Counted from the first letter of the stretch, positions 27,909 through 38,130 are shown. The stretch: 64,000 nt of DNA from Salipiger bermudensis (GCF_019801965.1 NZ_JAHVIA010000001.1:310001-374000); one strand, 5' to 3'. Numbers and translations: made by a program. The notes: generated by a model not told the origin, from the letters alone.

Positions 27909-29156
27909 TCACGTCACCGCCCGCAGCATCGCGGTGTTGGACTGGATGATGGTGTTCAGCTCGACGATCCGCGCCAGCCGCGCCTCGATCTCGTCCTGCC
28001 CCGCATCCAGCTGATCGACGATGCCCGAGAGCGAGTCGCCTGATCCGTTCAGCGCAGCGCTCTCGATCTTGCACATCATCCGCGTCGAGCTGAGGCCGGT
28101 GACATAACGCTTCATGTCGAGCACGCTGCGGCCCAGCCGGGTCGCTTCGCTCTCGACCACCTTCAGCGCCTCTCCGGCGCTCTTGCGGAACATCTTGGCC
28201 TCGGCCTGCAGGGTATCGCGATCCTCGATGAGCGCGGTGATATCAGGGGCAGATTTCATGTCTTCTTCGAAGAGCGACGACATCTCGCGCTGCATGATCG
28301 CGGCGCAGACGAGGAACTGGCCGCGCTCGATGGTCTCGCGCATGCGGACATAGGTGCTGTCCTTGCCCTCGACGAAGCCCTTCACCCAGCTCGCCATCTC
28401 GTCGAGCATGGAGCCGTAATTGACCGAGATCGCGCTGATCGGGCCGCCGGCATTCTCGAGCCGCGAGGCGAGGATGCGCATGTTCATCGGCACGGTCCGG
28501 ATCATCTTTATGATCTCGGTCATCCGGTCGGTCTCCTCGCGGATCTGGGCGATGGTGCGCACCATGGTCAGGAAGCGGCTTTGCTGCGGATCCAGCGTCA
28601 GCCCGCTGCGCTTGGCGCGATCCTCGAGCTCGAGCGAGAGCGCCGCCGACATGTAGGCATCGTAATCCTCGTAGCCGAGCTCGGGCAGCCGGGCGAGCAG
28701 GGTCTCGGCGCTGCGCGCCGCCGAGACGCCCTCCTCGAGCTCGGCGCGGCGCAGATCCGCGTAGACCTCCTTCATCGTGGAAAACAGCTCCGTATGCGGC
28801 TTGATCCGCACGGAGAGATAGCCGCCGGGGATCGGCCAGGCCACCGCGAGCACCCAGTAATAGCGCCCGTCCTTGGACTTGTTCTTGACGTAGGCGGCGA
28901 CCTGCTTGCCGGATTTCAGCCGCTCCCAGTAGAGATGGAAGACGCCCTTCGGCATGTCGGGGTGGCGCACCAGCTTGTGCGGCGCGCCTTTCAGCTCCTC
29001 CCAGCCGAAGCCCGAGATGCGGCGGAAGATGCTGTTGCCCTCGATGATCACCCCGCGCTCATCGGTGCGAGAGTAGAACATGCACGAAGCCTCGAACGGC
29101 ACCTCGCCCATGCCGCTCCGGCTTTGGGTGACGAGCTGGGAATCATGCTGGGTCAT
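27909..29156 (-). CDS. PAS-domain sensor-like protein (Aer-type PAS, no MCP tail)
   Basis: 415 residues from ATG 29156. Residues 25-125 are an Aer-like PAS domain: SRTDERGVIIEGNSIFRRISGF, LKGAPHKLVRHPDMPKGVFHLYW and KNKSKDGRYYWVLA, close to the FAD-binding PAS of aerotaxis receptors. The rest is helical with heptad-like stretches (about 180-415) and ends in a degenerate coiled coil, but lacks the canonical MCP hairpin and methylation sites. It may sense redox or oxygen and signal through an unknown partner. No transmembrane helix is obvious. Confidence 0.75.
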   Translation of the reverse strand: MTQHDSQLVTQSRSGMGEVPFEASCMFYSRTDERGVIIEGNSIFRRISGFGWEELKGAPHKLVRHPDMPKGVFHLYWERLKSGKQVAAYVKNKSKDGRYYWVLAVAWPIPGGYLSVRIKPHTELFSTMKEVYADLRRAELEEGVSAARSAETLLARLPELGYEDYDAYMSAALSLELEDRAKRSGLTLDPQQSRFLTMVRTIAQIREETDRMTEIIKMIRTVPMNMRILASRLENAGGPISAISVNYGSMLDEMASWVKGFVEGKDSTYVRMRETIERGQFLVCAAIMQREMSSLFEEDMKSAPDITALIEDRDTLQAEAKMFRKSAGEALKVVESEATRLGRSVLDMKRYVTGLSSTRMMCKIESAALNGSGDSLSGIVDQLDAGQDEIEARLARIVELNTIIQSNTAMLRAVT

Positions 29157-29220
29157 CGGTGCCTCGTGCCTCAGGACGCAATCGCCCCGACCATGCACGC
29201 AGCCGCCTTTCCAAAAGCTG

Positions 29221-29247
29221 AACGCGGGCGCTTTTGACGCCCGCGTT
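29221..29247 (-). terminator. Terminator at the end of the ABC transporter operon
   Basis: Perfect 10-bp arms AACGCGGGCG/CGCCCGCGTT around a 7-nt loop, 29 bp past the last permease stop and before the PAS gene. A short T-run follows on the minus strand (CTTTT). Confidence 0.7.
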
Positions 29248-29275
29248 CCGCATTTTTCCGTCGCTGTCGCCGGGG

Positions 29276-30466
29276 TCAGCCCGGGCTCATGCCCCGCAGA
29301 CGCTCGGAGCGCCGACGCAGCAGCTCGACCGCGCTTAGCAGCAGGATCGAGATGCCGACGAGGATCGTCGCCGCGGCGAGGATGGTCGGCGAGATCTGCT
29401 CGCGCAGGCCGGTGAACATCTGCCACGGCAAGGTCTGCAGCTCGGCCGAGCCGATGAACAGCACCACCACGACCTCGTCGAAGGAGGTGATGAAGGCGAA
29501 CAGGCCGCCCGAGATCACGCCGGGCAGGATCAGCGGCATCTGCACCCGGAAGAAGGTGGTGACCGGATCGGCGCCCATGTTGGCCGCGGCGCGGGTCAGC
29601 GAGCGGTCGAAGCCCACCAGCGTCGCGGTCACGGTGATGATCACGAAGGGAATGCCCAGCACGGCGTGCGCCAGCACGACTCCCCAGTAGGTGCCGACGA
29701 TGCCGATCTTCGAGTAGAAGAAATACATGCCGGTGGCCGAGATGATCAGCGGCACGATCATCGGCGAGATCAGGATCGCCATGATGGCGCGCTTGCCGGG
29801 CACGTGGCTCTGGCTCAGGCCGATGGCCGCCAGCGTGCCGAGCGACACCGAGAGCAGCGTCGCCACGGGTGCGATCAGCAGCGAGTTCTTCACCGCGCGG
29901 GTCCATTCCGGGTTGGTCAGGAAGTCGCGGTAATGCTTCAGCGAGTAGCCCTCCGGGTCGAAGCGCAGCATCTCGGGGGTGAAGGTGAAGAAGTCCTCGG
30001 CGTTGAACGAGAGCGGCATCACCACGATGATCGGGGTGATCAGGAACACGAAGATCGCGCCGCAGATCACCCGGAAGGCATAGTGCCACAGCACCTGCCC
30101 CGGGGTGAGGTAGGGCACCAGCTTCTCGCGGTAGCGGCCGAAGCCGATCCAGTAGGAGAACCAACCGAAGAACCAGCCGAACAGCGCCCCGACCACGAGG
30201 CCGGGCAGCGCCCCGAGCAGGAAGCCCACCGCGGCGAAGACCGCGATCAGGCCCCAGCGGGCAAGCTTTTCCTTGCCCTTGCCAAGCACCGAGACGGTCA
30301 GGAAGCCGATCGCCGCCATGATGATGGCGCCGGCGACGATGCCCAGCAGGCTCGAGCCGTTGGCCGCGCCGACGAAGATGCCGGCGAAGGCGCCTGCGGC
30401 GGCGAGCACCGGCAGGGTGAAGGAGAGGGGTTTCTCTTCCACGGGTGTGAGGATCACGTCGTTCAT
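29276..30466 (-). CDS. ABC transporter permease (PotC-like), with N-terminal membrane extension
   Basis: 396 residues, about 120 longer than typical PotC. The C-terminal 260 residues contain the binding-protein-dependent transport domain with the EAA-type loop RAAANMGADPVTTFFRVQMPLILPGVISG. The extra N-terminus (about 1-125) adds several hydrophobic segments, including FAGIFVGAANGSSLLGIVAG and GWFFGWFSYWIGFG. It forms the translocation pore with the adjacent permease, 4 bp upstream. The system class imports polyamines, opines or similar cations. Confidence 0.88.
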   Translation of the reverse strand: MNDVILTPVEEKPLSFTLPVLAAAGAFAGIFVGAANGSSLLGIVAGAIIMAAIGFLTVSVLGKGKEKLARWGLIAVFAAVGFLLGALPGLVVGALFGWFFGWFSYWIGFGRYREKLVPYLTPGQVLWHYAFRVICGAIFVFLITPIIVVMPLSFNAEDFFTFTPEMLRFDPEGYSLKHYRDFLTNPEWTRAVKNSLLIAPVATLLSVSLGTLAAIGLSQSHVPGKRAIMAILISPMIVPLIISATGMYFFYSKIGIVGTYWGVVLAHAVLGIPFVIITVTATLVGFDRSLTRAAANMGADPVTTFFRVQMPLILPGVISGGLFAFITSFDEVVVVLFIGSAELQTLPWQMFTGLREQISPTILAAATILVGISILLLSAVELLRRRSERLRGMSPG

Positions 30467-30470
30467 TGCC

Positions 30471-32159
30471 TTACCCCAGCTTCACGTTGTCGATGCCGAC
30501 GATGCGGTCGTAGGCCCAGTAGAGGATCAGCACCACCGCCAGCAGGATCGTCCCCAGCGCGGCCGCGAGGCCCCAGTTGAGCGACGACGAGATGTGGTAG
30601 GCGATCCGGTTCGAGATGAAGGTACCGGTGGTGCCACCGACGATCTCGGGGGTGATGTAATAGCCGATCGACAGGATGAAGACGAGGATCGAGCCGGCGC
30701 CGATCCCGGGGATCGACTGCGGGAAATACACCCGCCAGAAGGTCGTCCAGTTGGTCGCGCCGAGCGATTTCGCGGCCCGCACGTAGGAAGGCGGGATCGT
30801 CGACATCACCGAGTACATCGGCAGGATCATGAACGGCAGCAGGATGTGGGTCATCGCCACGATGGTGCCGAACTGGTTGTTGATCATGGTCAGGCGCGAG
30901 TCGTCCGCGACCAGCCCGATCCAGACCAGCACGTCGTTGATGACGCCCTGCTGCTGCAGCATCACCTTCCAGGCCGAGGTCCGCACCAGCAGGGAGGTCC
31001 AGAACGGCAGCAGCACCAGGATCATCAGCAGGTTGGCGCTGCGCATCGGCAGGTTCGACAGGATGTAGGCCACCGGGTAGCCCAGCAGGATGCAGCTGAA
31101 GGTGATGACCATCGACATGAACAGCGTGCGCTTGAACAGCAGCATGTAGATGCGTTCGTTGTCCGGCCGCGCCTCGGCGCCCTCCGGGGTCAGCTGCATG
31201 TCGACCGAGTTCAGGAAGTAGCCCGAGGTGTAGTTGGGGCTGTAGAGCTTGATGGTCTGCCAGATCGGCGGCTCCATCCAGTCTTCGTCGATCTCCTCGA
31301 AGCCGTCGAGGAAGGAGACCGTCTCGAACTCGGGGCTCGCGACCAGGGCATCGGCAGCCTGCAGCATGTCGGCGCGCGGCCCGCTGTAGGACGACATGTC
31401 GCCGGCGGCGAGATCGGTGTAGAGCGCGGTGTGCACCGCCGACCACGGCTCCTCCTCGAGCAGGTTCTTCTGATCTTCGACCTGCTGGAAGCGGGCGAAG
31501 GCGGCAAATTCGCGGGCGGTGGTGGGCAGGATCTCCTCGATCCCGTCGCGCAGCTCGAAACGCGGCTGGCGGCCGTCTTCGTCGGCGGCCCATTCCTGCT
31601 GCTCGGCGAGCCAGTCGGGATCGCCCATCAGCTCAAGCCAGGGCAGCGCCTCGTCCCAGTTCTCGTCGAGATCCTCGAACTGGTCCTGGTAGACTTCGCC
31701 GATATCGTCGAGCCCGCGGCCCGACTTGCGGAACAGCGACGATGCGCCGGTCAGCTCGTAGTTCAGTCGCGTGCCGAGGCGGGTGTGCTGCTTGCGCTCG
31801 GCGGCGAGGAAAATGTCGTAGTAGGCGGCCTCGAAGGCGGCCTCGGGCGGCATGCCCTGCCCGTCCCAGTTGCCCAGCTCCTCGGTGGTGAGCGGCAGCG
31901 TCTCGGAGACGATCTGGTTCTCGACCGAGCGGAACAGCATGTCCGCTATCGGCGCGATGAAGGTGACCAGCACGAAGAGCAGCAGCGGCGCGATCAGCAT
32001 CAGCGCCCGCATCTTCTGCCGCCGCAGGGCCCGCGAGAGGCTCTTCTTCAGGGGCGTCCCGTCGGCGGCCAGCATCGGGCCGGAGGTCTTTTTTGCCTGA
32101 CGCAGCGCGTTGTCTGGCGTCGGCCCGTCGAATGTATCTGGCCCAGTGGCGTCGCTCAT
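30471..32159 (-). CDS. ABC transporter permease (PotB-like) with large extracytoplasmic insert
   Basis: 562 residues, about twice PotB. The first membrane helix (MRALMLIAPLLLFVLVTF, about 50-70) is followed by roughly 230 acidic residues before the next (LFMSMVITFSCILLGYPVAYIL). The last 250 residues hold the transport domain with the EAA loop RAAKSLGATNWTTFWRVYFPQSIPG. The insert, rich in Glu/Asp, must face the periplasm and may help dock the binding protein. ATG 32159 (MSDATGPD) has GGGGA upstream. It belongs to the four-gene importer operon. Confidence 0.87.
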   Translation of the reverse strand: MSDATGPDTFDGPTPDNALRQAKKTSGPMLAADGTPLKKSLSRALRRQKMRALMLIAPLLLFVLVTFIAPIADMLFRSVENQIVSETLPLTTEELGNWDGQGMPPEAAFEAAYYDIFLAAERKQHTRLGTRLNYELTGASSLFRKSGRGLDDIGEVYQDQFEDLDENWDEALPWLELMGDPDWLAEQQEWAADEDGRQPRFELRDGIEEILPTTAREFAAFARFQQVEDQKNLLEEEPWSAVHTALYTDLAAGDMSSYSGPRADMLQAADALVASPEFETVSFLDGFEEIDEDWMEPPIWQTIKLYSPNYTSGYFLNSVDMQLTPEGAEARPDNERIYMLLFKRTLFMSMVITFSCILLGYPVAYILSNLPMRSANLLMILVLLPFWTSLLVRTSAWKVMLQQQGVINDVLVWIGLVADDSRLTMINNQFGTIVAMTHILLPFMILPMYSVMSTIPPSYVRAAKSLGATNWTTFWRVYFPQSIPGIGAGSILVFILSIGYYITPEIVGGTTGTFISNRIAYHISSSLNWGLAAALGTILLAVVLILYWAYDRIVGIDNVKLG

Positions 32160-32216
32160 GCGGATGTGGTCCCCGTTGGATCTGCGTCTTTGATGCGCAT
32201 TTGATTTTTCTAGGGT

Positions 32217-32242
32217 GGAAGGGGGCCGCGCGGCCCCCTTCC
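32217..32242 (-). terminator. 26-bp perfect palindrome between binding-protein and permease genes
   Basis: GGAAGGGGGCCGC and its inverse repeat form a stable stem 20 bp after the solute-binding-protein stop. In importer operons such hairpins usually cause partial termination or protect the upstream mRNA, so the binding protein is made in excess. Confidence 0.7.
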
Positions 32243-32262
32243 CTGTCACTCAGCTCAGGCGC

Positions 32263-33369
32263 TTATTGCGCAAGCCAGGCCTGGAACTTCGCGTCGATGT
32301 CGTCGCGGTAGTCGGCCCAGAACTCGTAGTTGTAGAGCAGCGTGTTGGCAGCGTTCTCCGGGTCGGTCGGCATGTGCGGTGCCATGTCGATGCCCAGCTC
32401 CTCGTGCTGACCGACGAGCGGCGCGGAGGACTGACGGGCGGGACCGTAGGAGATGTACTTGGCCTGGTCGGCCAGACGCTGGGTGTCGGTAGCGAACTTC
32501 ACGAAGTCCTTCACGCGGGCCAGGCGATCTTCCGGCAGACCGGTCGGGATGATCCAGCCGTCGAGGTCGAACACCTGCATGTCCCAGAGCATGCCAACCG
32601 GCTGGTCCTGCTCCTCGATCACCGAGAACAGGCGGCCGTTATAGGTCGAGCCCATGACAACCTCGCCATCGGCGAGCAGCTGCGGGGTGTCGGCACCGGC
32701 CGACCACCAGACGACGTTGTCCTTGATGGTGTCGAGCTTGGCGAGCGCCTGGTCCTGGCCCTCGGGGGTCTCGAGCACATCGTAGATCTCGTCCTTGGCG
32801 ACGCCGTCGCAGTACAGGGCCCACTCCATGTTGTTGATCGGGCGCTTCTCGAGCGAACGCTTGCCCGGGTAGGCTTCGAGATCGAAGATCGCGCAGATGT
32901 CGGTCGGGGCGGTGTCGCCGACGAGGTCGGTGCGGTAGCCCACGGTGGTCGAGTAGACGATCTGCGGGATGAAGCAGTCGGAGACGATCATGTCGCCGAA
33001 ATCATCCTCGGCCGAGGTGCCGTCGGGCGCTTCGGCGAGCAGGTCATCGGGATCGTATTCCATCGCCAGGCCTTCGTCGCAGAGACGCATGGCGTCTGCG
33101 GCCACGACGTCGACGAGATCCCAGGTGATGTTGCCGGCTTCGTTCATGGCGCGCAGCTTGGCCACGGCCTCGTTCGAGCTCTCGTCCCACGCGATGCTCA
33201 CCTCGGGGTGCATCTCAGCATAGGGCTTGGCATAGGCATTGTCCTGGCTCGCCTGGTAGGCGCCCCCCCAGGACACGAGCGTCATGCTGTCCGCCATGTC
33301 CTGTGCGGCCACTGCACCGGCAGCGACGGTCAGCGCCGTCGAGGCCATAAGGGTCTTGGTCAGTTTCAT
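32263..33369 (-). CDS. Periplasmic substrate-binding protein of PotD-like ABC importer
   Basis: 368 residues. The signal peptide MKLTKTLMASTALTVAAGAVA ends at AAQ, so the mature protein is periplasmic. The fold resembles spermidine/putrescine-binding proteins: MTLVSWGGAYQ near the N-terminus, WDLVDVVAADAMRLCDEG, YSTTVGYRTD and WWSAGADTPQLLADGEVVMG. Acidic and aromatic residues suit a cationic or zwitterionic ligand. Neighbouring DoeA-like and deacylase genes hint at an ectoine-like or acyl-diamine ligand. SD GGGAG precedes the ATG. Confidence 0.9.
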   Translation of the reverse strand: MKLTKTLMASTALTVAAGAVAAQDMADSMTLVSWGGAYQASQDNAYAKPYAEMHPEVSIAWDESSNEAVAKLRAMNEAGNITWDLVDVVAADAMRLCDEGLAMEYDPDDLLAEAPDGTSAEDDFGDMIVSDCFIPQIVYSTTVGYRTDLVGDTAPTDICAIFDLEAYPGKRSLEKRPINNMEWALYCDGVAKDEIYDVLETPEGQDQALAKLDTIKDNVVWWSAGADTPQLLADGEVVMGSTYNGRLFSVIEEQDQPVGMLWDMQVFDLDGWIIPTGLPEDRLARVKDFVKFATDTQRLADQAKYISYGPARQSSAPLVGQHEELGIDMAPHMPTDPENAANTLLYNYEFWADYRDDIDAKFQAWLAQ

Positions 33370-33491
33370 AGGTTACTCCCTTTTCAACCCGTCGTATTGA
33401 AAGGACGGCCCCCGGGTTTCGGTACCGGCCTCGTGGTGGTTGCCGTACCGGCGAAGATCCGAAGATCCGCCGGTTCCGGCAAATCACAAAT

Positions 33492-34592
<1,101 letters not shown>

Positions 34593-34879
34593 ATCCGGCT
34601 CCCCGTTGATGTCTCGCGGATTGTCCCCGCTGTCTTGTGGGTCAAACTAAACCGCGTCCGACCACGTCTTGCAACCGCATAGACGCGAGAGAAAGCCTAC
34701 CCCCCTCAACACGGGAGATCTGATCCCGAAAGCGGCACTTCGCAGCCAAAACCGCCACCGGACGCACTCCATTCGGGACATTCGACTTTCAGATTCGGAC
34801 TGCTTGACGCTACGGCACCCCATTCAAACCAGCCGCGCCCTCCGGCTTTTTCCGCGATTTCGAAGCGGTTAGCGCCCAC

Positions 34880-34979
34880 AGTTGCACAACTTCTGATCAC
34901 CCGCGCGGTTTTTCAGCGCGACCATTCCATGAGCGACGCGGCATGTCGGTTTTTGACAGCCACAGTTGTGCACAACTGT
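34880..34979. promoter_or_regulatory. Paired AGTTG/CAACT operators and -35 box in the divergent promoter
   Basis: Perfect 18-bp palindrome ACAGTTGTGCACAACTGT at 34962-34979. A second site AGTTG-CA-CAACT lies at 34880-34891. Centres are 85 bp apart, close to eight helical turns. A consensus -35 TTGACA (34953-34958) lies 3 bp before the main palindrome, which would fill the promoter spacer. The GTTGTGCACAAC core looks like a GntR/FadR-type operator, and a GntR/FCD gene ends the adjacent operon, so it is the natural candidate. Confidence 0.65.
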
Positions 34980-35013
34980 CTAGCTGGGGCGAAGACCACC
35001 CCCGGAGAGCCCC

Positions 35014-36210
35014 ATGCGACAGCACCGATTCCAAAAAGACCTGCCCTTCTCCGAGGCCGAGTATGAACGACGTCTGGCCAAGACCCGCGCCGCCATGGAC
35101 AAGGCCGGCGTCGAGGTTCTGCTGGTCACCGACCCGTCGAACATGGCCTGGCTCACCGCCTATGACGGCTGGTCGTTCTACGTTCACCAGGGGGTGCTGG
35201 TGTTCCACGACGCAGACCCGATCTGGTGGGGCCGCAACCAGGACAGCAACGGCGCCGTGCGCACCGTGTGGATGGGCGATGACCGGGTCATCGGCTACGC
35301 CGACAACTACGTTCAATCGACCGAGCGCCACCCGATGGAAGACCTCGCCCAGCGCCTGATCGGCATGGGGCTCGAGGGCGCGCGGCTCGGCGTCGAGATG
35401 GAGAATTACTACTTCTCCGCCAAGGCCTTCATGGCCCTGGCCGACAGCCTGCCCGGCGCCACCATCGTCGATGCCACGGCACTGGTGAACTGGCAGCGCA
35501 ACATCAAGTCGGCCGAAGAGATCGCCTTCATGCGCAAGGCGGCGCGAATCTCCGAGAAGATCGTCGACGGCCTGCTCGAGCGGGTCGAGCCCGGCGTGCC
35601 GAAGAACGAGGTGGTGGCCGAGATCCAGCGCGACGCGATTCTCGGCGTCGGCGAGGACTGGGGCGATTACGCCTCCATCGTGCCGCTGCTGCCCTCGGGC
35701 TCCGACGCCGCCGCGCCGCACCTCACGTGGGATGGCCGCCCCTTCAAGAAGGGCGAGGCCACCTTCTTCGAGATCTCCGGCTGCTACCGCCGCTACCACG
35801 CGCCGTTCTGCCGCACGATCTTTCTCGGCCAGCCGCCCGACCTGTTCCTCGCCGCCGAGGACGCGCTGGTCGAGGGGCTCGAGGCCGGGCTCCAGGCCGC
35901 CCGCGCCGGCAACCGCGCCTGCGACATCGCCAACGCGCTGGCCGCGCCGCTGGAGCGCGCCGGGATCGAGCGCGGCGCCCGCTGCGGCTACCCGATCGGC
36001 CTCAGCTACCCGCCGGACTGGGGCGAGCGCACCATCTCGCTGCGCGCCGAGGACGAGACCGTCCTGCAGCCCGGCATGACCTTCCACTTCATGCCCGGCC
36101 TGTGGATGTCGGACTGGGGGTTGGAAATCACCGAATCGATCCTGATCACCGAAGACGGGGCGGCGGAATGCTTCTGCGACCGTCCCCGCCAGATGTTCGT
36201 CAAACCCTGA
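35014..36210 (+). CDS. doeA: DoeA/EutD-like ectoine hydrolase (M24-fold)
   Basis: 398 residues, the length of DoeA. The pita-bread (creatinase/aminopeptidase) fold has a distinctive N-terminus: VTDPSNMAWLTAYDGWSFYVHQ, DSNGAVRTVWMGDD and YVQSTERHP. The canonical M24 metal-binding Asp pair is replaced in FFEISGCYRRYHAPFCRT (Glu253, His262), as expected for creatinase-like non-peptidases. DoeA opens the ectoine ring to N-acetyl-2,4-diaminobutyrate. Conserved C-terminus YPIGLSYPPDWGER and LEITESILIT. First gene of an operon with an M20 deacylase and a GntR regulator. A related cyclic amidine substrate is possible. Confidence 0.8.
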   Translation: MRQHRFQKDLPFSEAEYERRLAKTRAAMDKAGVEVLLVTDPSNMAWLTAYDGWSFYVHQGVLVFHDADPIWWGRNQDSNGAVRTVWMGDDRVIGYADNYVQSTERHPMEDLAQRLIGMGLEGARLGVEMENYYFSAKAFMALADSLPGATIVDATALVNWQRNIKSAEEIAFMRKAARISEKIVDGLLERVEPGVPKNEVVAEIQRDAILGVGEDWGDYASIVPLLPSGSDAAAPHLTWDGRPFKKGEATFFEISGCYRRYHAPFCRTIFLGQPPDLFLAAEDALVEGLEAGLQAARAGNRACDIANALAAPLERAGIERGARCGYPIGLSYPPDWGERTISLRAEDETVLQPGMTFHFMPGLWMSDWGLEITESILITEDGAAECFCDRPRQMFVKP

Positions 36211-36220
36211 GGAGCCAACC

Positions 36221-37375
36221 ATGCTGAAAGAGACCGAAGCGATTCTCGCCGACCTCATCTCCTTCCCCACCGTGTCGAGCGACAGCAATCTCGACATGAT
36301 GGCCTGGATGGCCAACTGGCTCGAACATCACGGCGCAAAGGTCGAACTCTTCGCCGATGCCAGCGGCGCGAAGGCCAACATGTTCGCCACCATCGGCCCC
36401 GATGTGCCCGGCGGCGTGGTGCTCTCGGGCCATTCCGACGTGGTGCCAGTGACCGACCAGCTCTGGCATTCGAACCCGTTCCACCTGACCGAGCGCGACG
36501 ATCTGCTGCTGGGCCGCGGCGCCTGCGACATGAAGGGCTTCATCGCCGCCGCCATCGCCATGGCCGATCCGCTCTCCAAGACGCCGCTGAAGCGGCCGGT
36601 GCACCTGTGCTTCACCCATGACGAGGAGGTCGGCTGCATGGGGGCCCGCGCGCTGGTGCCCGAGCTCGAGCGCCGCGGCTACGCCCCGCGCATGGCGATC
36701 GTGGGCGAGCCCACCGACATGAAGATCATCGAGGGCCACAAGGGCTGCTGCGAATACACCTGCCGCTTCCACGGGCTCGAGGGCCACGGCTCGGCCCCCG
36801 AGCGCGGCGTCAACGCGGTGGAATACGCGGTGCGCTACGTCACCCGCCTGATGAGCCTGGCCGAACAGCTCAAGACCCGGGTGCCGGCCAATTCGCGCTT
36901 CGATCCGCCCTGGACCACGGTCAACGTGGGCCGGCTCCACGGTGGCGTCGCGCATAACGTCATCCCCGGTCTCGCCGAGGTCGACTGGGAGATGCGCCCG
37001 GTGCAGTCGGGCGACGCGCAGTTCGTCAAGGACGCGCTGGAAGCCTACGTCGAGACCGAGCTGCTGCCGGCGATGCGCAAGGTCAACCCGGAGGCCCGCG
37101 TCGAGACCCAGGTGATCGGCGAGGTCGCCGGGCTCGAGCCGATGTCCGACAACGCCGCCCGCGACCTGGTGGCCCAGCTCACCGGCGATGCGACCTGCGG
37201 CGTGGTGCCGTTCAGCACCGAGGGCGGGCTGTTCCAGGAGATGGGCATGTCGGTGGTGATCTGCGGCCCCGGCTCGATCGCGCAGGCCCACAAGCCCGAC
37301 GAGTTCGTCTCGCGCCAGCAGCTGTCGCAATGCCTGACCATGCTGGAGGGCATCGGGCGGAGCGTCGCCGCGTGA
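36221..37375 (+). CDS. argE: M20 deacylase (ArgE-type), probable second step of the DoeA-like pathway
   Basis: 384 residues. Binuclear-zinc motifs of family M20: SGHSDVVPV (His71, Asp73), GACDMKG (Asp103), THDEEVG (catalytic Glu135, metal Glu136), VGEPTD and a C-terminal QAHKPDEF. The dimerisation lid lies between (about 180-290). Sequence is typical of acetylornithine deacetylase, which removes the acetyl group from an N-acetyl diamino acid. Ectoine clusters normally use DoeB, an AstE/AspA-family enzyme, so here an ArgE-type enzyme may replace it. It starts 10 bp after doeA with GAGGAGCC as SD. Confidence 0.85.
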   Translation: MLKETEAILADLISFPTVSSDSNLDMMAWMANWLEHHGAKVELFADASGAKANMFATIGPDVPGGVVLSGHSDVVPVTDQLWHSNPFHLTERDDLLLGRGACDMKGFIAAAIAMADPLSKTPLKRPVHLCFTHDEEVGCMGARALVPELERRGYAPRMAIVGEPTDMKIIEGHKGCCEYTCRFHGLEGHGSAPERGVNAVEYAVRYVTRLMSLAEQLKTRVPANSRFDPPWTTVNVGRLHGGVAHNVIPGLAEVDWEMRPVQSGDAQFVKDALEAYVETELLPAMRKVNPEARVETQVIGEVAGLEPMSDNAARDLVAQLTGDATCGVVPFSTEGGLFQEMGMSVVICGPGSIAQAHKPDEFVSRQQLSQCLTMLEGIGRSVAA

Positions 37376-38013
37376 GCAGCGCCGCGGCGCGCCACCAGCG
37401 CCTGCACGCGGAGCTGCGCCAGCGCATCTGCCTGCTGGATTACCCGCCGGGCACGAAGCTCTCGGAAGAGGCGCTGGCGGCCGAGTTCGGCACCTCGCGC
37501 ACGCCGCTGCGCCGGGTGCTGGCGCGGCTCGAAGACGAGGGACTGGTGGAAAGCCGCCACGGCATCGGCACGCTGGTGACCGATGTCGACATGGCGCTGA
37601 TGGCGCAGGTCTACGATCTGCGCCTGCACCTGGCGGCGCTGGTGGGGCAACTCGACCCGCAACCGGTGACGCCGGCGCGGATGGCCGAGATCCGCGCCTT
37701 CGTCACCCGCGGCGAAGCGCTGCTCGCCAGCCCCGACCCGCGCGTCTTCGCAGAGCTCAACAGCGCCTACCACGATTTCGGCCTGTCGCTGACCGGCAAC
37801 GCCCCCCTGCGCGAGACCGCCGCCCGGCTCTACTACCTCACCGCGCGGATCTGGCTGACCTCCATCCCGCGCATGGACCTGGCCTCCGAATGCGCCATAT
37901 TCCTCGGCGAGATGCGCGAGACCGAGACCGCCCTCGCTGCCGGCGACACCGCCGCCGCCGCCCTGATCCGCCGCGCCCATATCTCGATGAGCGTCCACCG
38001 CATGCCCCGCTGA
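37372..38013 (+). CDS. GntR-family regulator with FCD domain
   Basis: 213 residues from GTG 37372, which overlaps the previous stop (GTGA), so it is co-translated with the deacylase gene. The N-terminal winged helix is RQRICLLDYPPGTKLSEEALAAEFGTSRTPLRRVLARLEDEGLV (about 14-57). The C-terminal FCD-type ligand domain has ELNSAYHDFGLSLTGN with metal-type residues. FadR/FCD regulators repress catabolic operons until an acid effector binds. Likely target is the 34880-34979 region, controlling both divergent operons. Confidence 0.88.
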   Translation: MSSAAARHQRLHAELRQRICLLDYPPGTKLSEEALAAEFGTSRTPLRRVLARLEDEGLVESRHGIGTLVTDVDMALMAQVYDLRLHLAALVGQLDPQPVTPARMAEIRAFVTRGEALLASPDPRVFAELNSAYHDFGLSLTGNAPLRETAARLYYLTARIWLTSIPRMDLASECAIFLGEMRETETALAAGDTAAAALIRRAHISMSVHRMPR

Positions 38014-38051
38014 CCCGACCAGCGCCCGGCGCTGGCCCGGTCACGGAGCTC

Positions 38052-38130
38052 CCCCCTGCCCCAAATCTTCTCTGGTTCAAAAAAACCTCGGGGGAGTCGC
38101 AGCTCCGCTGCGACGGGGGCAGAGCCCCCA
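38052..38130 (+). repeat. Dispersed intergenic structured element, copy B
   Basis: CTTCTCTGGTTCAAAAAAACCTCGGGGGA, then hairpin GTCGCAGC-TCC-GCTGCGAC (38096-38114) and hairpin GGGGGC-AGA-GCCCCC (38115-38129). It lies 39 bp after the GntR stop, before a convergent membrane-protein gene. Confidence 0.8.
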
